From assembly GCA_009692585.1 (NCBI GenBank), contig SHYX01000038.1:1-45297 (forward strand): DNA of 45,297 bases, given 5' to 3'. Both the position numbers and the translations under genes were made by a program. Shown here piece by piece: positions 24,941 to 33,920 of this stretch. The stretch is from Myxococcales bacterium (GTDB lineage Bacteria > Myxococcota > UBA796 > SXON01). The stretch's first letter is position 1. Every line of letters begins with the position of its first letter. The notes beneath the pieces were generated by a model. It saw only the letters and a list, made by a program, of their open reading frames with translations, searched no databases and had not been told where the DNA came from.

Positions 24941-26911
24941 ATGTCGCTCATGACGCCACGCCTCTCGGTGCTCTTTTTGTCGATGGCCGTTGGCTGCACC
25001 TGGATCGACGATGCGGAGCGCGACGGGCGCCTCGGCCAGGTGGACGACGACGGCGACGGCGTCGTGGCCTCGCGCGACTGCGACGAGGAAAACCCCAACA
25101 TCTCCACCGCTCAACCCGAGATCTGGTACGACGGCACCGACGGGGACTGCGGGGGCGACGACGACTACGACCAGGATGGCGACGGCTACGTTCCGGTCGA
25201 GTTCGTCGGCCTGACGACCCTCGGCGTCAAGGGCTCGGGCACCCTCACCGGGGGGGACTGCGACGATCAGGAGCAGGCCGTCTCGCCGCAACAGAAGGAC
25301 GCGTGGTACGACGGCGTGGATCGCGCGTGCGACGGGGGCGACGATTACGATCAGGATGGCGACGGATTCGTCCCCGACGAGTATGTCGGACTCACGACGA
25401 CCTACCTCGGCACCAGCGGGCTCCTGCCGGGGGGCGATTGCGACGACGACAACAGCGCGATCCGCCCCGATTCCGTGGAGTCGTGGTACGACGGTCTCGA
25501 CAGCGACTGCTCGGGAGACAACGACTACGATCAGGACGGCGACGGCTACGTCCCCGACGAGTGGTTCGCGGTCGCGGGCGGGCTCCCCAGCGGCGACTGC
25601 CACGACGGGGATGCCGACATCCACCCCGGCGCGCTCGAGGTCTGGTACGACGGCATCGACGAAGCCTGCGACGGGGCCGATGACTACGATCAGGATGCCG
25701 ACGGCTATGTGCCCACCGTGCACCTGGGCAAGGACACCGCGGGTGTCGATGGCACCGGGGATCTCCCCGGCGGCGACTGCGACGACGAGGATCTCCTGGC
25801 GCACCCCTACGCCAACGAGCAATACGGCGACACCAATGATCGAGACTGTGACGGTGGCCGGGACAGCCTGCAGCTGCGCGGGGTGACCGGGTACACGTGG
25901 GTCAACCCCAACACGCCGGTCTTCGTCGAGGCCCATGACCGGGTGTACCTGTCGGTGGCGGTCGAGCAGGTGCGAACGCCGACCAAGAGCTACTTCGACA
26001 GCGGCGTGGCGATGACCTGGGATCGAGGCTCGATCCAGAACGATTCCGCCGTCGTCGGCGAGTACTCCTGGGCGTCCAGCACCTCGGACACCAGCTTCGA
26101 CGTGGGCACCGCCCACTCGCTGCGGCTGTACGACGACATGCTCGTCGGGGTGATCGGGCGGGTGACCGCCAACAGCCGCGCCCTGGCCTTCGAGGCTTTC
26201 CCGCTGACCTCCGGCACCGGCGGGCAGTCGACGGCGCAGACAAACAATATGGCTGACGACGCATTCGCGGCCGCCGACGTGTACGTGGACAGCGCCGGTC
26301 GGATCTTCGGCATTGGGTGCGATCCGGGTAGCAACGGCGTGCTCACCTACGCCCGCGTGGACGACATCACCAGTCCGAGCGCAACCGTCCACGCCAACGA
26401 GGCGGAGGGGGTCGGCGCGGCGTCGGACTGCGAATTCATCGATGGTAGCGAGCTCTCGGTGCTGCTGGCCGGCGCGGCCGACCTGACCGAGGTGACCTTC
26501 GATCCGGACAGTCCCGCGCCTTCGTTCAGCTACGAGGACCTCGACTTTGGCTGGGTGGCCAGCGACCTCGACACCGACCGGCCCGAGAACCCGGTGTGGG
26601 TGATCGCCCTCCCGAGCCTACCGGCCGTCTATGTCGAGGCCACGGGCGTGTCCGCGTTCATCGGACAGGCGACCGACGCGCCGGCCTCTGCCGCGGCCAT
26701 CGAGCTCGACAGTGGCGACTACCTGGTCGGTTGGGTCAACGACGATGGCACGGCGCGGCTGGCAAAGGGGAGCGACAGCACCGGATTCTCGTACATCGCG
26801 CTCAACTTCGATGGCCTGGCCACCGGGATTGCCCTCTGGAGCGATGCCGACAACGCCATGGTCGCGGTCACCAGCGACGATCAGGTCGCCGTCGGCATCT
26901 ACGACTGGTGA
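24941..26911 (+). CDS. lipoprotein with tandem Asp-rich putative metal-binding repeats
   Basis: A 656-residue lipoprotein: signal ending in AVGC (Cys19) and ATG preceded by GGAG. Residues 30-310 are acidic repeats, each with WYDG, one or two Cys, DYDQDGDGYVP and GGDCDD, matching the MopR-like 'putative metal-binding motif' (PF11617) common in myxobacterial surface proteins. The Asp-Gly-Asp-Gly loops resemble EF-hand or dockerin calcium loops. The C-terminal half (310-656) is a beta-rich region with regular strand-and-loop units, possibly a beta-propeller. It is probably displayed on or under the outer membrane and stabilised by calcium and disulfides. It ends 3 nt before the convergent protease gene. 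Ligand or partner is unknown. Confidence 0.85.
   Translation: MSLMTPRLSVLFLSMAVGCTWIDDAERDGRLGQVDDDGDGVVASRDCDEENPNISTAQPEIWYDGTDGDCGGDDDYDQDGDGYVPVEFVGLTTLGVKGSGTLTGGDCDDQEQAVSPQQKDAWYDGVDRACDGGDDYDQDGDGFVPDEYVGLTTTYLGTSGLLPGGDCDDDNSAIRPDSVESWYDGLDSDCSGDNDYDQDGDGYVPDEWFAVAGGLPSGDCHDGDADIHPGALEVWYDGIDEACDGADDYDQDADGYVPTVHLGKDTAGVDGTGDLPGGDCDDEDLLAHPYANEQYGDTNDRDCDGGRDSLQLRGVTGYTWVNPNTPVFVEAHDRVYLSVAVEQVRTPTKSYFDSGVAMTWDRGSIQNDSAVVGEYSWASSTSDTSFDVGTAHSLRLYDDMLVGVIGRVTANSRALAFEAFPLTSGTGGQSTAQTNNMADDAFAAADVYVDSAGRIFGIGCDPGSNGVLTYARVDDITSPSATVHANEAEGVGAASDCEFIDGSELSVLLAGAADLTEVTFDPDSPAPSFSYEDLDFGWVASDLDTDRPENPVWVIALPSLPAVYVEATGVSAFIGQATDAPASAAAIELDSGDYLVGWVNDDGTARLAKGSDSTGFSYIALNFDGLATGIALWSDADNAMVAVTSDDQVAVGIYDW
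25124..25822 (+). repeat. four in-frame repeats of 180/180/159/180 nt in the metal-binding lipoprotein
   Basis: Each unit begins at a TGG-TAC-GAC-GGC/T codon run (WYDG) at 25124, 25304, 25484 and 25643, and encodes 60, 60, 53 and 60 residues. The units share the DYDQDGDGYVP and GGDCDD blocks, and a partial fifth unit starts at 25823. Nucleotide identity is high around the DYDQDGDG codons, suggesting recent duplication or ongoing recombination between units. Confidence 0.85.
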
Positions 26912-26914
26912 CGG

Positions 26915-29416
26915 CTACTGGGGGAGGGCGACCCCGTCGTCGGCGACCTCGCCCTCGCCGTACACGTAGAGGGTGCGGCGGGTGCTGATGCCGTGGGCGT
27001 CCTCGGCCACCACCACGAACCGGTTGGTCCCAGAGACGACCGGAACGGTCACCGCGAGGTGGGCGCGGCGCCCGTAGTCTCCTCGCCAGGCGACCTTTTC
27101 TTCTTCCCAGTCGACGCTCGCATCCCAGCGGGCGCGGTCGACGCGCTCCGGGCCCGCCCAGACGATGAGGTGATCGATGCCGTCGGGATCGGCGGCCTGC
27201 ACCTGGATGGTGGCGGTGCCCGGTGCCTGGCGCGCGCGCGGCGCGTTGATGGTGACCGTGGGTGCGTCCCGACTGGTGACGGCGCCGTCGTGGCCGATGG
27301 GCAAGGACCAGTCCGCCAGTTGCGCCCATCCATCGGCGCGGACCGTCAATCGGAGCGCCAGTGGCGTGTCCGCGGTGATGGTGATGCGCTGGCGGACGAC
27401 CACCTCCGCGCCGGGCACGAGCGTGTGCTCCTGGCCGTCAGCGGCCCCCAGTTGCACGCCGAGCAGGTCAGGGAACGGGATGTTGATCCGAACCCCGGCC
27501 AGCGTCGCGGTGCCCCGGTTCTGGACGGTCACCTCGACGTTTCCGTCCACGAGGCGGGCGTCGGCGTGCAGAGCCGGCGGGGCGCCACCTTCGATGGTCC
27601 GCGTGTCGTCGAGCACCGCGATCGGTGTGCAACCGTCGCACTCCAAGACACCGACGAGGCGGTCGACGCGAGACGGGGAGTCGATCGCCGGGGTGACGGT
27701 GGTGCTGACCGTCCGGGTCTGGCCGGCGGTGAGGTGGCCGATCGGAACGACGAGGTCGTCGTAGTCCATGTTCGCCGAGCGCAGGCGGATGGCGGCCCGG
27801 AACAGTTCGCCGCCATCGTTGGCCACCTCGAACCTGAGCTCACCCCGTTCGCCCGCCCTCGCCATCGGACCGCCCACCGCGACGATCCGGACCGCAGGCG
27901 GGCCGGACGGCCCCGGAGCGGGCGACCAGTCGAGGCTCTCGCCGGCCAGCGCGTCGACCAGTCGCGACGCCTGGATGGCAGCGAGCGACGGGAGGAGCGA
28001 GGACTGCGCCGCCAGCACGCTGGCGCGGGAGGGCTCGGTGCCGGAGGCGAGGATGGCCGCTGCCACCTCGAGTACGTCGTCCTGCTCGTCGATGCGACCC
28101 AGGTCCGGGTAGTGAAGGATGGGCGCGCGCCCATCCCCGCGGGCGCGCAAGCGGGCGGCGTCGGGGTACCAGAACCGTTGGGTGCCCAGTCGCACGGGGT
28201 ACAGCGCCAGGTCTGGGGCGAGCCCGACCTCGTTGACGCGGACATCCTGGCCGACCCGGTACTCGGCCACGGTCAGCTTCAATTTGAGCCCGTCGGCGAT
28301 CTCGTACAGCGTCTGGACGGTCCCTTTGCCGAAGGTGGTCTCGCCCAGCATCGTGGCCCGATCGAGGTGGGCGAGCGCGCCAGCGAGGATCTCGGCGCCG
28401 GACGCGGTCTCGTGGTCGACGAGGAGGATCGTGGCTGGCAGTGGCAGCCTGGTGTCGGCGCGGGCGTCGAAACCCCGGGTCAGGCCCGGCACCTTGCCCC
28501 CGTCGCGACCGGCGGTGGTCACGATCCGGCCGTCGTCGACAAAGACGTCGGCGGCGCGCGCGGACTGGCTCAGCGAGCCCCCGGAGTTGCCCCGCAGGTC
28601 GAGGACGACCCCGACGTCGAGGAGCCCCTGCTGGCGCAGGTCGGCGAGCACCCGCTCCAGGTTGGGGAGCGTCTGTTCCGAGAAGTGGTCGATCTTGACG
28701 ACGCCGACACCGCGCGGACCGGCGGCACCGGTGACGTTCGGGATGGCGATCTCGACCCGCTCGAGCTCGACCTCCAACTCGGCCTGGGCGCGGAGCACGG
28801 TGAGCCGCACCCGGGAGCCGATCCGGCCGCGAATGTGGGTGGTGGCGTCGGCCGGCAGCATCCCTTCCGTCGAGATGCCATCGATGCGGAGGAGGAGGTC
28901 CCCGGCCTCGATGCCGCCCCGGGCGGCCGGGCCGTTGGGGAACACCTCGACGATGTGGAGCGACCGGTCGACCAGCTTCAAGGTCACGCCGATCCCGGTG
29001 AGGGTGCCGGTCAGCCGTTCGTCGAAGCGCTCCAGCCCTTCACCGGCGAGCATGACCGTGTGCCGATCGAGGGTGGAGAGGGCGCCCTTGAGCAGTTCGG
29101 CCCGGAGGTCCACGCCCTCGTCGACCTCGGCGCCCGAGTTGGCGACCGCGTCCTCGAGCTGGTCGAGGGCGCCGGGCAGGTCGCCCCGAAAGGGGACGGT
29201 CCAGGTGCGCGCGCCCATGCGGAGGCGCGCCGAAGCCTCATTCGCATCGACCTGTAGCCGCTCCACGCGCTTTTCGAGCCGGTTGGCGGCGGCGCGGAAC
29301 ATCCGCCCGTGGTCGATCCGCTCGGGCCACAGGTACTGATCGTCCACCAGCTGGAGCGCGCCCCGGTAGGCCGCGAGATCGCCGGCCACGGCAACGCTGA
29401 GCACCCACAACCACAT
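26915..29416 (-). CDS. S41-family (C-terminal processing) protease with PDZ and C-terminal beta domains
   Basis: The 833-residue protein has a short signal peptide (MWLWVLSVAVAG), a helical N-terminal domain, a PDZ domain (about 120-200; GIGVTLKLVDRSLHIVEVFP, GIEAGDLLLRIDG) and the S41 core: VLDLRGNSGGSLSQSA, catalytic Ser339 in HETASGAEILAGAL and Lys364 in TFGKGTVQ. The Ser-Lys spacing of 25 is normal for CtpA/CtpB proteases. After the protease come about 350 extra residues of CARDB/Ig-like beta domains, roughly doubling the usual length. It likely cleaves proteins in the periplasm. I placed the start at 29416 because of the signal peptide; the longer frame upstream is Arg/Pro noise overlapping larB. 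It is divergent from larB by 32 nt. Confidence 0.9.
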   Translation of the reverse strand: MWLWVLSVAVAGDLAAYRGALQLVDDQYLWPERIDHGRMFRAAANRLEKRVERLQVDANEASARLRMGARTWTVPFRGDLPGALDQLEDAVANSGAEVDEGVDLRAELLKGALSTLDRHTVMLAGEGLERFDERLTGTLTGIGVTLKLVDRSLHIVEVFPNGPAARGGIEAGDLLLRIDGISTEGMLPADATTHIRGRIGSRVRLTVLRAQAELEVELERVEIAIPNVTGAAGPRGVGVVKIDHFSEQTLPNLERVLADLRQQGLLDVGVVLDLRGNSGGSLSQSARAADVFVDDGRIVTTAGRDGGKVPGLTRGFDARADTRLPLPATILLVDHETASGAEILAGALAHLDRATMLGETTFGKGTVQTLYEIADGLKLKLTVAEYRVGQDVRVNEVGLAPDLALYPVRLGTQRFWYPDAARLRARGDGRAPILHYPDLGRIDEQDDVLEVAAAILASGTEPSRASVLAAQSSLLPSLAAIQASRLVDALAGESLDWSPAPGPSGPPAVRIVAVGGPMARAGERGELRFEVANDGGELFRAAIRLRSANMDYDDLVVPIGHLTAGQTRTVSTTVTPAIDSPSRVDRLVGVLECDGCTPIAVLDDTRTIEGGAPPALHADARLVDGNVEVTVQNRGTATLAGVRINIPFPDLLGVQLGAADGQEHTLVPGAEVVVRQRITITADTPLALRLTVRADGWAQLADWSLPIGHDGAVTSRDAPTVTINAPRARQAPGTATIQVQAADPDGIDHLIVWAGPERVDRARWDASVDWEEEKVAWRGDYGRRAHLAVTVPVVSGTNRFVVVAEDAHGISTRRTLYVYGEGEVADDGVALPQ

Positions 29417-29448
29417 CGCCGAACCGTATCCCAGGATAGGCGCGCCGT

Positions 29449-30207
29449 ATGGATCGTGCGCGGCTGGAGCAGCTGCTGGAGGCGGTTGCCCGGGGCGACG
29501 CTCTGGTGAGCGACGCGGCGGACGCCCTGGAGGGGCAGGCCCACTTGCCCCACAGCACGGTCGATCTGGCGCGGATCGCGCGGCTGGGACACGCGGAGGT
29601 CGTCTATGGAGAGGGCAAGACCGCAGCCGAGATCGCGGACATTCTGCGGCGACTCGCGTCGGCCGAGGGCTTTGCCTTTGCGACCCGGGTCGATGCCCAA
29701 AAGGCCGAGGCGGTGCGCGCCGCGTGGGGTGAGGGCTCGACGTACCACCCGGTCGCCCGCGTGCTTCACGTGGGGGAGCCCCCTGCCGGCGTGGGCCTCG
29801 TCGTCGTCGTGAGCGCGGGTACAAGCGATCACGCGGTCGCGATGGAGGCGGCCACGGTCGCCCGCCTGCTCGGGAACCGGGTGGTCGCGGTGCACGACGT
29901 GGGCGTCGCGGGCGTGCACCGACTTTTTGCCCGACTCGACGAGCTGATCGAGGCCAACGTGGTCATCGTCGTGGCCGGAATGGATGGCGCCCTGCCCTCG
30001 GTGGTGGGTGGACTGGTGGCTCCGCCGGTCATCGCCGTGCCCACGAGCGTCGGGTATGGCAGCGCGTTTGGGGGGCTGGCGGCGCTCTTGGCGATGCTCA
30101 ACAGCTGCGCCCCCGGCGTGACGGTCGTGAACATCGACAATGGCTTCGGAGCCGCGTTTGCCGCCTCCCGCATCAACCAGGCTCGATGCCGGGGGGCCGC
30201 CCCGTGA
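29449..30207 (+). CDS. larB: nickel pincer cofactor synthesis carboxylase/hydrolase LarB
   Basis: A 252-residue protein of the LarB (PurE-like) family, which carboxylates the pyridinium ring of nicotinic acid adenine dinucleotide as the first step to the nickel-pincer nucleotide cofactor. Family motifs are HSTVDLARIARLGHAEVVYG, EGKT, VSAGTSDHAVAMEAA, DVGVAGVHRLF, VAGMDGALPSVVGGLV and PTSVGYGSAFGGLAALLAML. Length and motifs are normal. It overlaps larC by 4 nt (GTGA). No larA or larE is seen in the window, so the enzyme that uses the cofactor must lie elsewhere. Confidence 0.95.
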   Translation: MDRARLEQLLEAVARGDALVSDAADALEGQAHLPHSTVDLARIARLGHAEVVYGEGKTAAEIADILRRLASAEGFAFATRVDAQKAEAVRAAWGEGSTYHPVARVLHVGEPPAGVGLVVVVSAGTSDHAVAMEAATVARLLGNRVVAVHDVGVAGVHRLFARLDELIEANVVIVVAGMDGALPSVVGGLVAPPVIAVPTSVGYGSAFGGLAALLAMLNSCAPGVTVVNIDNGFGAAFAASRINQARCRGAAP

Positions 30208-31430
30208 GGGTGGCGTGGATCGATCCCGTCGGCGGTCTCGCGGGGGACATGCTGGTGGCCGCGTTCATCGATGCGGGCGCCTCGGAGGCGGGGCTCATGG
30301 CGGCGCTCCAGGCGTTGGCGTTGCCGGGCTGGAGCGCGCGCTGCGAGCGCGTGTGGCGGGGTCCCTTCCACGCGGCGCGCTTCGTGGTCGACCTCGAGCC
30401 GGGTCCTCGCCACGACCACCAACACCAACACGACCACGACCACGACCACGATGGCGCCCACCCGCACGCGGCCGGCCGCAGTTGGGCGGGCATCCGCGCC
30501 CTGCTCGAGACCAGCGCGCTGTCGCCGCGCGCCCGGGGCCATGCGCTCGCCGTCTTCGGGGCCCTCGCCGTCGCCGAGGGGCGTGTCCATGGCCAACACG
30601 CCGACGCGGTCACCTTCCACGAGGTGGGTGCGTTGGACTCGATCCTGGACATCGTGGCGGTGGGGGTGACCCTCGATCTGCTCGACGTGGACGAGCTCGT
30701 GGTCGGTCCCATCCCCTTGGGGCAGGGGCGCACGCTCGGCGCGCACGGGTGGATTCCGCTGCCCGCGCCCGCCACCCTGGAGCTGCTCCGGGGGTTCACG
30801 GTGGAGGGGCGAGAGCTGCGAGGGGAAACGGTGACGCCGACCGGCGCCGCGGTGGTGGCGGCGCTCGGGCGGACGGGGACGATGCCTCGCATGCGCATTG
30901 TCGCGACTGGTGTCGGTGCTGGTTCCTCGGACCCGGTGAGCCACCCCAACGTGGTGCGGGTGGTGCTCGGCGAAACGGAAGGGGACGGCGTGGCCGAGGT
31001 GGCTGAGCTTCGCGCGGAGGTGGACAGCCTGCACCCCGAGCTGGTGCCCCCCCTGTTGGAGGCGCTCCTGGCCGCCGGTGCCCTCGACGCCTACGTCACC
31101 CCCATCGTCATGAAGAAGGGGCGCCCAGCGGTGTTGGTCACGTGCCTGGCTCGGGTGGCGCTTCGCTCCGTGGTCGGGGAGGTGCTGCTGCGACACGGCG
31201 CGACGCTCGGGTACCGGTGGTCGGTGGCCGCGCGCGACGAACTGGCCCGTCGCGTGATCAGCGTGGACACCCGCTTCGGGGTGGTGCCGATGAAGGTCGG
31301 GGAACGGGACGGCGCCGTGGTGCATGCCGCGCCCGAATACGAAGTGTGCGCGGCCCTGGCCCGGACCGCCGGGGTCCCGGTCGCCCAGGTCTCCGCGGCG
31401 GCGTGGGCGGCCTGGGGCTTGCGGGGTTGA
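30204..31430 (+). CDS. larC: nickel-insertion cyclometallase LarC with His-rich loop
   Basis: A 408-residue LarC (DUF111), which inserts nickel into the pincer cofactor using CTP. It starts WIDPVGGLAGDMLVAAFID and contains FHEVGALDSILDIV, GETVTPTGAAVV, the metal-related C-terminal region (IVMKKGRPAVLVTCL) and, at residues 70-88, a His/Asp run (HDHQHQHDHDHDHDGAHPH) expected to hold nickel. In Lactobacillus the protein needs a programmed frameshift; here one continuous frame encodes it. The GTG at 30204 overlaps the larB stop and is preferred; an ATG six codons earlier (30186) is possible. Confidence 0.94.
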   Translation: MRVAWIDPVGGLAGDMLVAAFIDAGASEAGLMAALQALALPGWSARCERVWRGPFHAARFVVDLEPGPRHDHQHQHDHDHDHDGAHPHAAGRSWAGIRALLETSALSPRARGHALAVFGALAVAEGRVHGQHADAVTFHEVGALDSILDIVAVGVTLDLLDVDELVVGPIPLGQGRTLGAHGWIPLPAPATLELLRGFTVEGRELRGETVTPTGAAVVAALGRTGTMPRMRIVATGVGAGSSDPVSHPNVVRVVLGETEGDGVAEVAELRAEVDSLHPELVPPLLEALLAAGALDAYVTPIVMKKGRPAVLVTCLARVALRSVVGEVLLRHGATLGYRWSVAARDELARRVISVDTRFGVVPMKVGERDGAVVHAAPEYEVCAALARTAGVPVAQVSAAAWAAWGLRG

Positions 31431-31577
31431 CTGGACGGCGCCGCGATGCGCCAAGACCCTGCCTGCCCAGCCACCCTGGCCGCGCGCATCGCCCACGTGC
31501 GCATCCGAGATTCTCCAAGAGCAACCAGGGCGTGCGACATTCTGTCGGGCTCCGCGCCGCCCGCCACGGGCGAAATT

Positions 31578-32228
31578 GTGGATACTCGGAACGTGCTGGA
31601 CAACACCAACCAGAACCTGACTGCGCTGCTGGACATGATGCCGACCGGGGTCCTGTTCGCCGACACCCGGGGCCGGATCACCTTCGGCAATCCGGCTGCC
31701 TGCGCGCTTCTCGGCTTTATGAAGATAGAAGCTCAGACGTCGCTGCACGTGGGCGACATCTACCACCGGACGGCCGACGCCCGGCGGGTGCTCAAGGCGG
31801 CCCAGGACGGCGGCGGGCTCAGCGCCACGCCGGTCGACGTGGTGCTCCGTTCGCGCGCCGGGGAGTTGATCCCCGCGAAGGTCCACGTCCGCGTCCTTCG
31901 GGACGACGTGGGCAACGTGACCGGCACCATGGGTGTGCTCGTCGATCAACGAGAGCTGGGCGAGTTGGGCCGGCGCCTCGAAGATGCCGCGACGCAGGTG
32001 ATCAGTTCGGAACGCCGGGCGGCGGTCGTGGACCTGGCGGGTCGGGCGGCCCACGATCTCAGCCAGCCGCTCATGGCGGCGATGGGGAACATCGAGCTGA
32101 TCCTGATGCAGAAGAACCTCGACGCCAAGGTCAGCACCCGGCTGGAGCGAACCTACGAACAACTCGAACGGCTGGGGGAAATCATGGCCGAGTTCGTGAA
32201 GATGACCGGGACTCGATCAGGAGCGTGA
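31578..32228 (+). CDS. PAS/HisKA protein lacking a histidine-kinase ATPase domain
   Basis: About 216 residues. A PAS domain (residues 12-125; LLDMMPTGVLFADTRGRITF, GNPAACALLGF, VRSR...VTGTMGVLVDQREL) leads into a coiled linker and a HisKA-like dimerization segment whose H-box is AAHDLSQPLMAAMGNIELIL (His159). The protein ends 50 residues later, and no HATPase N/G1/G2 boxes exist in any frame before rpsB. It is therefore a sensor/phosphotransfer or dimerization module, not a full kinase. It may be phosphorylated by, or pair with, another kinase (inference). The start is uncertain: GTG 31578, GTG 31593 and ATG 31446 are all possible, and the upstream stretch looks non-coding. It points the same way as the rpsB operon, 176 nt away. 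Confidence 0.7.
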   Translation: MDTRNVLDNTNQNLTALLDMMPTGVLFADTRGRITFGNPAACALLGFMKIEAQTSLHVGDIYHRTADARRVLKAAQDGGGLSATPVDVVLRSRAGELIPAKVHVRVLRDDVGNVTGTMGVLVDQRELGELGRRLEDAATQVISSERRAAVVDLAGRAAHDLSQPLMAAMGNIELILMQKNLDAKVSTRLERTYEQLERLGEIMAEFVKMTGTRSGA

Positions 32229-32323
32229 CCGGCTGCGACGTTGCGGAGTTCCGCGCACCGGGCTAACCGCCGCGCGCTTCCGTGGGGATCCGCCCGCGGG
32301 GACGTCCACGCCGGAGTCCACTC

Positions 32324-32354
32324 CCGCCCTGTGGTGCCGCCCAGTCCAGGGCGG
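32324..32354 (+). promoter_or_regulatory. hairpin in the rpsB leader
   Basis: A perfect 8-bp inverted repeat, CCGCCCTG (32324-32331) and CAGGGCGG (32347-32354), with a 15-nt loop lies about 50 nt before the rpsB ATG. A second shorter pairing, CGTGG (32281) with CCACG (32306), lies upstream. No T run follows, so it is not a classic terminator. A structured leader involved in S2 autoregulation, as known in other bacteria, is possible but not shown. GC-rich DNA gives such stems by chance. Confidence 0.3.
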
Positions 32355-32404
32355 CCGGGTGGCGAGACCGGCGGTCGCTCAACCACGAATCTGGAAGGCT
32401 CAGC

Positions 32405-33202
32405 ATGTCCGTCTCCCTCCGCGATCTCCTCGACGCCGGCGTCCACTTCGGTCACCAGACCCGCCGCTGGCACCCCCGCATGAAGCCGTACATCTACGGC
32501 CAGAAGAACGGGGTCCACATCATCGACATCCAGCAGACCGCCACCAAGCTCCTCGAGGCTACCCGCTTCGTCCAGGCGCTCACCGCGCGCGGCCAGACGG
32601 TGCTGTTCGTCGGCACCAAGCGTGCCGCGCGGGAGATCATCTCCGAAGAGGCGCGTCGCTCCAACATGTTCTTCGTCAACGAGCGCTGGCTCGGTGGCAC
32701 GCTCACCAACTGGGAAACCGTCAAGAAGAGCATCGACCGCCTCAACTTCCTGATCAAGTCGCGCACCGAAGGCCGTCTGGACCAGCTCACCAAGAAAGAG
32801 GCGCTCACCGTCACCCGCCAGATCGAGAAGATGGAGAAGTCGCTGGGCGGGATCAAGGACCTCAAGGGCCTTCCCGGGGCGGTCTTCGTCATCGACCCCC
32901 GCAAAGAGCACATCGCGGTCAGCGAGGCCAACAAACTCGGCATCCCGGTCGTGGCGCTGTGCGACACCAACTGCGATCCGGACGGCATCGCCTACGTCGT
33001 TCCCGGCAACGACGACGCCATCAAGTCGATCCGCCTGTTCACCGGCGCCATCGCGGACGCCGCCGCCGCTGGGGTCAACGACGGCCGCAGCGACGCCGTG
33101 GCGACCGCTCGCTACGACGACGACAACAGCGTTGAGATCGTGCGCCGCAACAGCGCTGCCGCTCCTGCCGCTCCTGCCGCGCCGGCCGAAGACGCGGTCT
33201 GA
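32405..33202 (+). CDS. rpsB: 30S ribosomal protein S2
   Basis: 265 residues, normal length for S2, with a short Ala/Pro tail. Family motifs: LLDAGVHFGHQTRRWHPRMK at the start, IHIIDIQ-like VHIIDIQQT, VGTKRAAREII, ERWLGGTLTNW, GLPGAVFVIDP, EANKLGIPVVALCDTNCDPD and the closing GNDDAIKSIRL. The ATG at 32405 follows GGAAGG by about 6 nt. It starts the conserved rpsB-tsf-pyrH-frr block needed for translation and nucleotide supply. Confidence 0.98.
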   Translation: MSVSLRDLLDAGVHFGHQTRRWHPRMKPYIYGQKNGVHIIDIQQTATKLLEATRFVQALTARGQTVLFVGTKRAAREIISEEARRSNMFFVNERWLGGTLTNWETVKKSIDRLNFLIKSRTEGRLDQLTKKEALTVTRQIEKMEKSLGGIKDLKGLPGAVFVIDPRKEHIAVSEANKLGIPVVALCDTNCDPDGIAYVVPGNDDAIKSIRLFTGAIADAAAAGVNDGRSDAVATARYDDDNSVEIVRRNSAAAPAAPAAPAEDAV

Positions 33203-33226
33203 CCCAACTCGATTCGGAGACATCCC

Positions 33227-33874
33227 ATGCCAACGATGGAACAGATCAAAGAACTGCGTGAGCGCACTGGCGCTGGCATCCTCGACTGCAAGAAGGCGCT
33301 CGGCGAGTCCGGCGACGACGTGCAGGCGGCGATCGACTGGCTTCGGGCCAAGGGAATTGCCTCAGCGGCCAAAAAGGCCGGCCGTGCGGCCGCCGAGGGG
33401 CTCGTAGAAAGCTACATCCACGCCGGTGGTAAGATCGGCGTGATGGTCGAGATCAATTGCGAAACCGACTTCGTGGCGCTCAACGAGGGTTTCCGGTCCC
33501 TGGCTCGCGACATCGCGATGCACATCGCGGCCGCCAGCCCGGAGTACGTCCGGCGTGAGGACGTGCCCTCCGCGGCCTTCGAACACGAGAAGAAGGTCCA
33601 GGTCGACAAGACGATGGCCGAGGGCAAGCCTCAGGCGATTGCCGAGAAGATCGTTCTCGGGCGCATGAGCAAGTGGTACGAGGACGTCTGTCTGCTGGAC
33701 CAGAAGTGGTTCAAGGACGACGCCAAGACCGTCGATCAGGTGGTCAAGGAGGCCTCCTCGACCATCGGCGAAAACGTTCAGGTCCGGCGCTTCTCGCGCT
33801 TCGTCATGGGCGAAGGCCTCGCCCGCCGGTCGGACGACTTCGCGGCCGAGGTCGCGCGGGCGGTCGGCGGATAG
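33227..33874 (+). CDS. tsf: elongation factor Ts
   Basis: A 215-residue EF-Ts, the guanine-nucleotide exchange factor for EF-Tu. The N-terminal UBA-like domain shows [20 protein letters not shown]; the core has [20 protein letters not shown] and [13 protein letters not shown]. Length is near the short form of the family (about 200-290). The ATG at 33227 has GGAGA 6 nt upstream. It follows rpsB by 24 nt, the usual arrangement. Confidence 0.98.
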   Translation: MPTMEQIKELRERTGAGILDCKKALGESGDDVQAAIDWLRAKGIASAAKKAGRAAAEGLVESYIHAGGKIGVMVEINCETDFVALNEGFRSLARDIAMHIAAASPEYVRREDVPSAAFEHEKKVQVDKTMAEGKPQAIAEKIVLGRMSKWYEDVCLLDQKWFKDDAKTVDQVVKEASSTIGENVQVRRFSRFVMGEGLARRSDDFAAEVARAVGG

Positions 33875-33920
33875 CCACACGCCCCATGCGCGGCCCTCCA
33901 GGGCGCGATACTTCGGCGCC

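Noticed and set aside
26993..29257. 754-codon open frame on the plus strand
   Set aside because: Antisense to the S41 protease; composition is Gly/Arg/Val-rich with no motif.
29829..32162. 777-codon open frame on the minus strand
   Set aside because: Antisense to larB, larC and the PAS gene, which are clear families.
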